DNA of 11,451 bases, from contig DASVQA010000008.1 of assembly GCA_036389375.1 (NCBI GenBank), positions 1 to 11,451 on the forward strand, given 5' to 3'. Below the pieces are notes generated by a model. The model had not been told where the DNA came from. It made no database searches and saw only the letters and a program-made list of their open reading frames with translations. Source of the stretch: QHXQ01 sp036389375. Its GTDB lineage: Bacteria > Acidobacteriota > Blastocatellia > Pyrinomonadales > Pyrinomonadaceae. Made by a program: the position numbers and the translations under genes. Shown here piece after piece: positions 6,240-11,451 of this stretch; position 1 is the first letter of the stretch; each line of letters starts with the position of its first letter.

Positions 6240-6295
6240 CGCCGCGCGGCGTATAATTTGCAGAGGGAAAGGTTGATTTTAGTTGCCGCGCGGCA
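6240..6295. promoter_or_regulatory. Two copies of palindrome GCCGCGCGGC flanking the mqnC -10 box
   Basis: GCCGCGCGGC occurs at 6241-6250 (extending to 12 bp at 6240-6251) and again at 6285-6294 (12 bp as TGCCGCGCGGCA, 6284-6295). The copies are offset by 44 bp, about four helical turns. The first abuts the -10 hexamer and the second lies about 20 bp into the predicted transcript. This is the layout expected of a paired operator, though GC-rich DNA makes such palindromes less surprising. Confidence 0.4.
6252..6257 (+). promoter_or_regulatory. -10 box TATAAT upstream of mqnC
   Basis: A perfect TATAAT sits in otherwise very GC-rich DNA. No good -35 is found at 16-18 bp, so an activator or another sigma contact may be needed. 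A transcript from about 6264 would have a leader of about 95 nt with two small stems: the palindrome 6284-6295, and AGCGCC (6295-6300) with GGCGCT (6309-6314). Confidence 0.5.
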
Positions 6296-6358
6296 GCGCC
6301 GAAGTTTGGGCGCTGAGGCGATGTTCGGTTAGCAGAATGCGAATTTAAGTTGATCGTT

Positions 6359-7501
6359 ATGGAAAATATCCAACCCATCCTTGACCGCGCGCTGGCCGGT
6401 GCGCGACTGACGGCGGACGATTGCACGGCGCTGCTCAATTCGCACGACATCGCGCGCATCGGCGTCGCCGCCGACGAAGTCCGCCGCCGCTGGCACGGGG
6501 AAGATGTCGTGACGTACATCATTGATCGCAACATCAATTATACGAACGTCTGCAACGTGGTCTGCACCTTCTGCGCGTTCTACCGGCGACCGGGCAAGCC
6601 CGACACATACGTCCGCACGGTCGCGGAGATTTGCGAGAAGATTGACGAGACGCTGGCGCTTGGCGGCACGGGCGTCCTGATGCAGGGCGGGCTGCATCCA
6701 GACTTCGGCATCGAGTGGTACGAGGATTTACTGCGCACGCTGCATGCAAAATATCCGGCGCTGCAACTGCATTGCTTCTCGCCGCCGGAGATTCACAACA
6801 TTCATCTGATTTCAAAGCTCTCTTATGAAGAGGTGCTGGCGCGGCTGCAAGCGGCGGGGCTTTATAGCCTGCCCGGTGGCGGCGGCGAAATTCTGGACGA
6901 CGAGGTGCGCAAGCGTGTCTCGACCAAATGCACGACCGACGAATGGCTCGCCGTGATGCGCGCCGCGCACGGGGTTGGTCTGCGCTCGACGGCGACCATG
7001 ATGTTCGGCATCGGCGACACGGTTGAGCACCGCGTCCGCCACTTGCAGCGCATACGCGACCTGCAAGACGAAACCGGCGGCTTTACCGCCTTCATCCCAT
7101 GGACGTTTCAACGCGAGCACACGGCGCTTGGCCGGCGCATCAAAGACGAGCCGACCGGGGTTGATTATTTGAAGATGCTCGCCGTCTCGCGCCTGTTCCT
7201 CGACAACATCGAGAACTTGCAGTCGTCCTGGCTGACGCAAGGGCTACGACTCGGTCAGGTGGCGTTGCGGTTCGGCGCGAACGACATGGGTTCGATCATG
7301 ATCGAGGAGAACGTCGTCTCGGCCGCGGGCGCGCACAACGAGGCGGACGAGAAGATGCTCCGCTACCTGATTCGTGAGGCCGGCTTCCGCCCGCAGCAAC
7401 GCGATATTCTTTATCGCCACGTCAATCGGGCGGCGGCGACGCAGGCCGATGCCAGCGACTCGGCCGCTTTGCGCGAGTTGAGCGTGGCGTTCGCTGATTA
7501 G
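6359..7501 (+). CDS. mqnC: Cyclic dehypoxanthinyl futalosine synthase MqnC (radical SAM)
   Basis: The 380-residue protein is a radical SAM enzyme with the cluster motif Cys65-x3-Cys69-x2-Cys72 inside NINYTNVCNVVCTFCAFYRR. This is the diagnostic form of MqnC, which cyclises dehypoxanthine futalosine during menaquinone synthesis. Further family features are ALGGTGVLMQGGLHPDFGIEWY, HCFSPPEIH, LYSLPGGGGEILDDEVR, FGIGDTVEHRVRHL and FIPWTFQREHTALG. The ending NDMGSIMIEENVVSAAGAHN is shared with the closely related MqnE and CofH. The exact cluster context and downstream features favour MqnC over MqnE. I chose the ATG at 6359-6361; a TTG nine bases upstream (6350) is in frame and possible. There is no clear Shine-Dalgarno. 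It lies on the same strand as mqnA and ends 40 bp before a strong terminator. Confidence 0.94.
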   Translation: MENIQPILDRALAGARLTADDCTALLNSHDIARIGVAADEVRRRWHGEDVVTYIIDRNINYTNVCNVVCTFCAFYRRPGKPDTYVRTVAEICEKIDETLALGGTGVLMQGGLHPDFGIEWYEDLLRTLHAKYPALQLHCFSPPEIHNIHLISKLSYEEVLARLQAAGLYSLPGGGGEILDDEVRKRVSTKCTTDEWLAVMRAAHGVGLRSTATMMFGIGDTVEHRVRHLQRIRDLQDETGGFTAFIPWTFQREHTALGRRIKDEPTGVDYLKMLAVSRLFLDNIENLQSSWLTQGLRLGQVALRFGANDMGSIMIEENVVSAAGAHNEADEKMLRYLIREAGFRPQQRDILYRHVNRAAATQADASDSAALRELSVAFAD

Positions 7502-7541
7502 CGACTTGCGTGCGCTGACGAGCAACTGCTGTTCGTGCTGA

Positions 7542-7588
7542 CAAAATGAAAAGAGGTGAGACTTTGCTGCTCACCTCTTTTCGTTTTG
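7542..7588. terminator. Bidirectional rho-independent terminator
   Basis: Arms 7542-7560 and 7570-7588 form a 19-bp stem with one T:G wobble around a nine-base loop (7561-7569). The core is GAAAAGAGGTGAG paired with CTCACCTCTTTTC. On either strand the stem's distal side reads as a run of T, so it can stop both mqnC (ends 7501, plus strand) and the convergent minus-strand gene that ends at 7612. Confidence 0.93.
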
Positions 7589-7611
7589 GCGTGTGCGGGC
7601 CTCTGCGTGGT

Positions 7612-8598
7612 TTAAGGCACGTTGTTGTTGGCGTCGCGCAGGGCGGCGATCTGTTGCACAGAGTAGTCCTGAAAGGGCGGGTAGGGCGCTTTAGTGCTGT
7701 AGTGCAGCCCGTTCTGGAAAGCGACGGTGGCCCAGCCCGTGACGTTCGCCTGATTACGCGGCATGTCAATGCCGTCGTCGTTGATGATGAGCGGCGCGTT
7801 CGGATTGTAAGCGGCGGCGCGCTGCTTGGCGCGCGGAATGCCGACCTGATAGTGATCGGCCGTCTCCCACTGGCCGCTGTGGAAGTCGAACACGGTCAGC
7901 GGCACGTTGCGCAGCGTGACCTCTTCGTTGATGATGCCGGTGCTGGACGTGACGTTGATGTCAGCGCCGGCATTGGCGCGCAGGGCGTCGCCCATGTTGG
8001 CCAACCACGTCGCCATCGCTTTGTGGTCAACTTCGTGCCCCTGTTCCGCAATCCGCATCTCGTGGCCCAACTCCCACAGGACGTTCTTCCGCCCGGCCAA
8101 AGTCCGCCCCAGCGCCGCCACCAACTCTTTCTGCTTATGCGTGCGCGCATCATTGCCCGGCGTGGTGAACCAACGCACGCGGTCGAGCGGTGAGATGTCG
8201 TACTGCTGCGGCACGATCAGTTCGTAAGGGATGAACTCCGGCTGATACTGCGGCGGCTCGGCGAGCGCCTGATAGGGGAAGATGGCCACCTGCACGATGA
8301 AGTTAACGTCGGGCGCGGCGGCCGTGTTGACCAGCGTGCTCAGGTTATTCAGGAACGCCTGATTGATCGAGCGATCAGCGTTGTAGAGCGTCAAGCGGCG
8401 ATTGGGGTAGCGGTTGATGCCGTCCACGTCCGACTTGTAGTAGACGATGACTTTCACCAGATTGATGAACGGCGCGCGCGCCTTGAGGGCGTGAAAAAAA
8501 TCGGGGCCCGTGCCATCGGCGGCCCGGCCGAGTTGATTATCGAAGCACAGATTATAAGCGCCGTAACCGATCATGCGACGCGGGAGAACAGGCGGCAT
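7612..8598 (-). CDS. TIM-barrel glycoside-hydrolase-like protein, family not recognised
   Basis: The 328-residue protein reads like a (beta/alpha)8 barrel of the clan GH-A kind. It has an early strand GYGAYNLCFDN (11-21), FINLVKVIVYY (44-54), VNFIVQVAIFPYQ (98-110), a strand-4-like VLWELGHEMR (173-182) whose Glu180 would be the acid/base, VFDFHSGQWE (237-246) and PLIINDDGIDMPR (269-281). At the last site a clan GH-A enzyme would carry the nucleophile Glu; here there are two Asp (274, 275). Substrate and even activity are therefore open. There is no signal peptide, so it may act in the cytoplasm, unlike most cellulase-type homologues. The ATG at 8596-8598 has an excellent Shine-Dalgarno (AAAAGGAGAG). 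The gene has its own promoter and a long structured leader. Confidence 0.7.
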   Translation of the reverse strand: MPPVLPRRMIGYGAYNLCFDNQLGRAADGTGPDFFHALKARAPFINLVKVIVYYKSDVDGINRYPNRRLTLYNADRSINQAFLNNLSTLVNTAAAPDVNFIVQVAIFPYQALAEPPQYQPEFIPYELIVPQQYDISPLDRVRWFTTPGNDARTHKQKELVAALGRTLAGRKNVLWELGHEMRIAEQGHEVDHKAMATWLANMGDALRANAGADINVTSSTGIINEEVTLRNVPLTVFDFHSGQWETADHYQVGIPRAKQRAAAYNPNAPLIINDDGIDMPRNQANVTGWATVAFQNGLHYSTKAPYPPFQDYSVQQIAALRDANNNVP

Positions 8599-8790
8599 AA
8601 CTATCTCTCCTTTTGGGTGGGCAGGCTGGCGGGCGCGAGAGCAGGCGTAGTGCGCACGCGGCAGCAGCGCCGCCTGAGTGCGCCAGCAGGTCTCGTCAGC
8701 CAGATCGAATTTGATCGGCTCAGCCTGACGTTGATTGTGAGGCTGACGAGGGTAAGGCTACTCGTCAGCAGGGCAGCGAGGACGTAAAAC
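8599..8790 (-). promoter_or_regulatory. Long structured 5' leader of the glycoside-hydrolase-like gene
   Basis: The predicted transcript from about 8790 has roughly 190 untranslated bases. In transcript order, segment A (GCTGACGAG, 8769 to 8761), segment B (CTCGTCAGCC, 8750 to 8741) and segment C (GGCTGACGAG, 8701 to 8692) occur. A:B can pair over 9 bp with a ten-base loop; B:C can pair over 10 bp. The two pairings exclude each other. CAGCCT/AGGCTG (around 8721-8745) is a further competing stem. A CTCTC at 8637-8641 could cover GAGAG of the Shine-Dalgarno. I recognise no known riboswitch consensus. Confidence 0.5.
8605..8614 (-). promoter_or_regulatory. Strong Shine-Dalgarno of the glycoside-hydrolase-like gene
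   Basis: AAAAGGAGAG ends six bases before the ATG at 8596-8598. It fixes this start and predicts efficient translation when the site is exposed. Confidence 0.85.
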
Positions 8791-8796
8791 GCGGGC

Positions 8797-8825
8797 AAGA
8801 TAAGCCCGTGCACCGCGTATGTCAA
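8797..8825 (-). promoter_or_regulatory. Sigma-70-type promoter of the glycoside-hydrolase-like gene
   Basis: On the minus strand a perfect TTGACA (8820-8825) is followed by exactly 17 bp and TATCTT (8797-8802). The -10 box lies between inverted arms CGGGC and GCCCG (8792-8796 and 8804-8808). It sits in the gap between the upstream DinB-family gene and this gene, so this gene is transcribed on its own. Confidence 0.75.
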
Positions 8826-8850
8826 TAGAGACGAAGGAGGCTAGGCAAAC

Positions 8851-8888
8851 TGCGGCCCGCGCGCCCCGGTTACGCCGCGCGGGCCGCA
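8851..8888. terminator. Perfect 13-bp GC-rich hairpin after the DinB-family gene
   Basis: TGCGGCCCGCGCG (8851-8863) and CGCGCGGGCCGCA (8876-8888) are exactly complementary around a 12-base loop. It begins 20 bases after the DinB-family stop codon. No T-run follows on the minus strand, so termination would need help. It separates that gene from the next promoter. Confidence 0.65.
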
Positions 8889-8908
8889 GGCGATCAATGT
8901 GCGCCGGC

Positions 8909-9439
8909 TCAGTGCCAGCCCATGCGTGCGCGCAGGGCGGTGACGTGGGCGGTGTGGTGGCGACCGTGCCACGCGTAGAGCGCGAGTTGTTTGTCGAGCG
9001 AGACCTGGCCCCACTCCGGATGCAGGAAGGTGCGTGCGCGCTCGGCGGGCGTGAGCGCGCGCAGGAGCGCCGCCCAACGCTGGTGCAGCGCATCAAGCAA
9101 GCCGAGCGACGTTTCGATGGGCGTGGCCTGCGTGTCGGCCAACTCGGCCCAGCGCGCTTCGTCGTAAGTTTTTATGGCCGGCTCGGCCTCGGTGAGCGCA
9201 AGCTTGGTGCGCACGTAGCCGTTCATGTGGCTATCGGCGACGTGATGCACAAGTTGGCGTACCGTCCAGCCGTCCTGCCGGTAAGGCGTGTCGAGTTGTG
9301 CCGCTGTCAGCCCCGCGACGGCCGCGCGCAGGTGTGTCGGCGCGTCGGCAATCTGCGCGAGCAACTCTTGACGCTCGTCGCCGGTCAAAGGGGCGTCGGC
9401 CGGTTGAAACTGTCCGATGGGGTAGCGCGGATCAGTCAT
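8909..9439 (-). CDS. DinB/YfiT-family putative metal-dependent protein (BstA-like)
   Basis: The 176-residue protein has the four-helix DinB fold with the YfiT/BstA arrangement. It starts DPRYPIGQFQ (3-12), followed by WTVRQLVHHVADSHMNGYVR (58-77) and LALYAWHGRHHTAHV (152-166). His66, His158 and His162 lie where the nickel/zinc ligands of Bacillus YfiT do. Members include bacillithiol transferases, which join a thiol cofactor to electrophiles such as fosfomycin. Whether this host has bacillithiol is not shown here, so the substrate is open. I took the ATG at 9437-9439 rather than a longer frame because AGGAGAG (9444-9450) precedes it at proper spacing and the product then begins like YfiT. It has its own promoter (TATAAT) and is not closely linked to its neighbours. 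Confidence 0.87.
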   Translation of the reverse strand: MTDPRYPIGQFQPADAPLTGDERQELLAQIADAPTHLRAAVAGLTAAQLDTPYRQDGWTVRQLVHHVADSHMNGYVRTKLALTEAEPAIKTYDEARWAELADTQATPIETSLGLLDALHQRWAALLRALTPAERARTFLHPEWGQVSLDKQLALYAWHGRHHTAHVTALRARMGWH

Positions 9440-9459
9440 GTGCTCTCCTTTGTTGCTGG

Positions 9460-9476
9460 TGGCCCCTGAAGGGCCA
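9460..9476. other. Small hairpin in the leader of the DinB-family gene
   Basis: TGGCCC (9460-9465) pairs with GGGCCA (9471-9476) around a five-base loop, about ten bases before the Shine-Dalgarno AGGAGAG. It may tune translation, but it is short. Confidence 0.35.
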
Positions 9477-9486
9477 AGACCCGGCA

Positions 9487-9514
9487 ATTATAGAGCGCGC
9501 GGCGGGGCGGCCAA
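9487..9514 (-). promoter_or_regulatory. Promoter of the DinB-family gene
   Basis: On the minus strand TTGGCC (9509-9514) is followed by 16 bp and a perfect TATAAT (9487-9492), giving a leader of about 40 nt to the ATG at 9439. An AAGTG-C-CACTT palindrome overlaps the -35 box. Confidence 0.65.
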
Positions 9515-9547
9515 GTGCCACTTAGGGCGGCCGCACGAGTGCCACTT
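9513..9547. promoter_or_regulatory. Two palindromic AAGTGCCACTT-type sites (candidate operators)
   Basis: AAGTG-C-CACTT occurs at 9513-9523 and AGTG-C-CACT at 9538-9546. The shared 10-mer AGTGCCACTT is repeated exactly with a 24-bp offset. Outer arms GCCAAGTG (9510-9517) and CACTTGGC (9543-9550) are also inverted. One site overlaps the -35 box and one lies just upstream, as for a repressor pair. The regulator is not identified. Confidence 0.5.
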
Positions 9548-9569
9548 GGCGCGAGGCGCACTACGGCAG

Positions 9570-10202
9570 CTAATCTTTCCGGGCAAAGATGTAGGCCCGC
9601 CGACTTTGATACTCGACCTCCGGATATGGGTCTCGTTCGATCACTTCCGCCAGCGTGAAGCCGGCCGCCTGCAATGCGCTTTTCATCTCTTCAGTCTCAA
9701 AGAAGATGAAATCCAGCGACACCTCCTGCCCCCACCATTCGTCGAGATGCTTGACCGCGCGCCCGATGTGAAACGTCAGCAGCAACATCCCGCGTGGTCG
9801 CAGCACGCGCTTTAACTCGCCGAGCGCCTGCGCCAACTGTGGGCGCGGCACATGGACGATGGCATAAAAAGCTGCGATGCCGCCGAAGGAATCGTCTGCA
9901 ATCTCCGTGAGCGCCAACATATCGCCGCGTTGGAAAGGCACGGCGGGATTCAAGGCTTGCGCCTGTCGCACCATCTCCGGCGACAGATCAACGCCGCAAA
10001 CCTGCACGCCCTGAGCGTGTAGATAGCGAGCAACTTGGCCCGGGCCGCACCCCATGTCGCAGATCGCGCCCAGACCGGACACCTTTTCCGCCAGCCAGTC
10101 GAGCATCTTTCGGTCGAACGGTTTCTGCGCCAACTCGTCCCGAAACTGCGCGGCATAATCTGCCGCCACGCGGTCGTAGCTCTGTTGTAATTCTTCACTC
10201 AT
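9570..10202 (-). CDS. Class I SAM-dependent methyltransferase
   Basis: The 210-residue protein has the Rossmann-fold methyltransferase order. Motif I is AICDMGCGPGQVARYL (46-61; Asp49 and the glycine loop 51-55 bind S-adenosylmethionine). The acidic end of strand 2 is CGVDLSPEMVRQA, then FQRGDMLAL, GGIAAFYAIVHVPRPQL (motif IV region) and LKRVLRPRGMLLLTFHIG. The start MSEELQQSYDRVAADYAAQF matches the N-terminal helix of ubiquinone/menaquinone-type and small-molecule methyltransferases. The substrate cannot be deduced; a late menaquinone methylation is conceivable but unsupported. I chose the ATG at 10200-10202; the frame stays open upstream but runs into the next gene. No Shine-Dalgarno is clear. 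A TACAAT box lies 40 bp upstream. Confidence 0.9.
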   Translation of the reverse strand: MSEELQQSYDRVAADYAAQFRDELAQKPFDRKMLDWLAEKVSGLGAICDMGCGPGQVARYLHAQGVQVCGVDLSPEMVRQAQALNPAVPFQRGDMLALTEIADDSFGGIAAFYAIVHVPRPQLAQALGELKRVLRPRGMLLLTFHIGRAVKHLDEWWGQEVSLDFIFFETEEMKSALQAAGFTLAEVIERDPYPEVEYQSRRAYIFARKD

Positions 10203-10306
10203 CAATTTTGCCCAGCATAAAGATGTAGCTCTGCACCCGACATTGTAGCGCAGGAAAGTGGCAGCACTTTGTTGGCGTCGTGAATCTGCGCCGCCGCTTC
10301 GGTACG
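10203..10306 (-). promoter_or_regulatory. Promoter region of the methyltransferase gene with an AAAGTG-CACTTT inverted repeat
   Basis: On the minus strand TACAAT (10242-10247) is a good -10 box. AAAGTG (10255-10260) and CACTTT (10265-10270) are inverted around GCAG, where the -35 region would be. The -35 itself matches poorly. The motif AAGTGGCA here (10256-10263) also occurs in the promoter of the neighbouring DinB-family gene. Confidence 0.45.
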
Positions 10307-11451
10307 TCAGCGCCACTTGAAGATGCTGATGATGTTGGAGAAGTCGTCCGTCCAGAGGTGGCGGCCGGCGTCGCCTGTGAGCGTGTGCCAGCGCGCGTCG
10401 GCGGCAATTAATTTCAAGTCTTCGGGGCGGCGGGCCATGACGACCCATTGCGACGACTCTTTGCCTGCGGGCTGCGGCGCTTGCGTGTCGTCGCGGACGA
10501 GGCAGGTGAGGGCGCGGCTGCGAGCGAGATCGGCGACGACCGGATGCAGGTCTAGACTGCGGTTCGAGATGTGGTAGACGAGCAGTCCGCCCGGCGCGAG
10601 TTTGGCGAGATAGAGATCGAGCGCCTGTTGCGTCATCAGGTGGACGGGGATCGCGTCGGAACTGAAAGCGTCGAGGACGATGAGACCGTAGGCGCGGTCG
10701 GGCGCGCGTTGCAGTTGCAGGCGCGCGTCGCCTAAGACGACCGAGACGGGCGCGTGCGCGCAGTTGATCAGATAAGTGAAGTATTCCGGCGCGCGCGCCG
10801 CGCCGACGACGGCCGGGTTGATCTCGTAGAACGTCCAGCGCTCGCCGGCGCGCGCGTAAGCTGCGGTCGCGCCTGAACCAAGCCCGACGATGCTTACTTC
10901 GGGCGTAGCCGGTTGCGCCTGAAAAGCGGCGAAGACCTGTCCGAGCGGGCCTTCATGATGATAGTAGGAGAGCGGCTCGCACTGGCGCAGCAGGTCTGTG
11001 TACTGACGACCGTGGAGCGTGCTGCCGTTGTAGAGCAGATGCTCTGTGTCGCGTTCGTTGCGCGCGACGCGCAGGACGCCGAAGAAGTTGCGCTCGGTGT
11101 AGAGCGTGTGCGTGTTGAGGCGCGCATGCAGTTGGCTGCCGAGCATGACCGCGCCGAGCGCGAGCGCAAAGCGCACAGGGCGACGCTGGAACTGATAGAT
11201 GAAATAACTGCACAGCAGCGGCAACCCGACCGCGAGACCAAACGCATTCTTGTAGTCGAGATCGTAGCGGGCTACGACGCTTGCCAGCAGGAACGTCAGC
11301 CAGCCCAAGCCGAGCGGCACGGCCAGATCGAGTTGGCGCGCCCGCGCCGTCGCGCTGTGGCCTGCGGGGCGCGGCATGAGCAGGCAGGCTAAGACGACCG
11401 CCAGCGGATATTCGGGCACGGTGTTAAAAAGCGCGGGCGCAACCAGCGCGT
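10307..11451 (-). CDS. Membrane-anchored spermidine-synthase-like protein (partial, runs off right edge)
   Basis: About 380 C-terminal residues are visible and the frame continues past base 11451, so the real start is outside. The first part has hydrophobic helices, including LVAPALFNTV(P)EYPLAVVLA at the edge and further ones at about 33-50, 59-75 and 82-96 (counting from the Val codon at 11417-11419). The soluble part is the spermidine-synthase Rossmann domain: HLLYNGSTLHGRQY (127-140), IVGLGSGATAAY (177-188), FYEINPAVVGAA (197-208), VVLGDARLQL (227-236) and LIVLDAFSSDAIPVHLMT (246-263), keeping the Asp of the catalytic region. This fits the fused MFS/spermidine-synthase class, integral membrane proteins whose aminopropyl acceptor is usually unknown. 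The stop is TGA at 10307-10309. A true polyamine role is an inference only. Confidence 0.87.
   Translation of the reverse strand, partial: ALVAPALFNTVPEYPLAVVLACLLMPRPAGHSATARARQLDLAVPLGLGWLTFLLASVVARYDLDYKNAFGLAVGLPLLCSYFIYQFQRRPVRFALALGAVMLGSQLHARLNTHTLYTERNFFGVLRVARNERDTEHLLYNGSTLHGRQYTDLLRQCEPLSYYHHEGPLGQVFAAFQAQPATPEVSIVGLGSGATAAYARAGERWTFYEINPAVVGAARAPEYFTYLINCAHAPVSVVLGDARLQLQRAPDRAYGLIVLDAFSSDAIPVHLMTQQALDLYLAKLAPGGLLVYHISNRSLDLHPVVADLARSRALTCLVRDDTQAPQPAGKESSQWVVMARRPEDLKLIAADARWHTLTGDAGRHLWTDDFSNIISIFKWR

Noticed and set aside
8601..8825. 74-codon minus-strand frame with a hydrophobic N-terminus upstream of the barrel gene
   Set aside because: Its only start is the TTG of the TTGACA -35 box, its second half is Arg-rich nonsense, and the stretch is better explained as promoter plus leader.
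9513..9547. Known operator consensus (LexA, Fur, CAP)
   Set aside because: AAGTGCCACTT does not match any of these consensus sequences that I know; it is kept only as an unidentified palindrome.
10203..10448. 82-residue N-terminal extension of the methyltransferase
   Set aside because: It overlaps the end of the spermidine-synthase-like gene, is composed of Arg/His/Pro runs and precedes the normal family N-terminus.

Overview
The window comes from a GC-rich bacterial chromosome. It carries chorismate dehydratase (mqnA) and cyclic dehypoxanthinyl futalosine synthase (mqnC), so the host makes menaquinone by the futalosine route. High GC, loosely packed single genes and operons of two genes, many short palindromic intergenic repeats and a strong-SD/no-SD mixture fit Acidobacteriota of the Blastocatellia/Pyrinomonadaceae type. 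That placement is an inference from gene style; there is no rRNA or other marker here.

Layout. Bases 1-553 (minus) are the first 184 codons of an ABC exporter that runs off the left edge. A 268-bp gap holds a large imperfect palindrome (729-800). Next, on the minus strand, come a GAF-GGDEF diguanylate cyclase with an intact active site and I-site (822-2513), a PaaI-type hotdog thioesterase coupled to a YbjQ-family protein (2718-3553), an alkyltransferase-like DNA repair protein (3618-4049), and a 51-residue protein coupled by TAATG to a zinc-type cyclase/kynurenine formamidase homologue (4148-4953). That last pair starts just downstream of a heptanucleotide repeat containing a plausible promoter. 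Bases 5172-7501 are on the plus strand: mqnA, a 70-residue two-helix membrane protein, then mqnC, which has its own TATAAT box between two copies of the same 10-bp palindrome. A bidirectional rho-independent terminator (7542-7588) closes this block.

The rest is on the minus strand: an unfamiliar TIM-barrel glycoside-hydrolase-like protein (7612-8598), a DinB/YfiT-family protein (8909-9439), a class I methyltransferase (9570-10202), and the C-terminal part of a membrane-anchored spermidine-synthase-like protein that leaves the right edge. Most of these carry their own promoter-like sequences. The glycoside-hydrolase-like gene has a TTGACA-N17-TATCTT promoter and a leader of about 190 nt in which one segment can pair with either of two partners, so it looks like a two-state RNA switch or a cluster of binding sites. 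AAGTGGCA palindromes lie in the promoters of both the DinB and the methyltransferase genes and may be sites for one regulator.

I see no tRNA, rRNA, CRISPR array, transposase, phage gene or recognised defence system. The unusual material is mostly regulatory DNA plus three poorly known proteins (51 aa, 70 aa and the 328-aa barrel).
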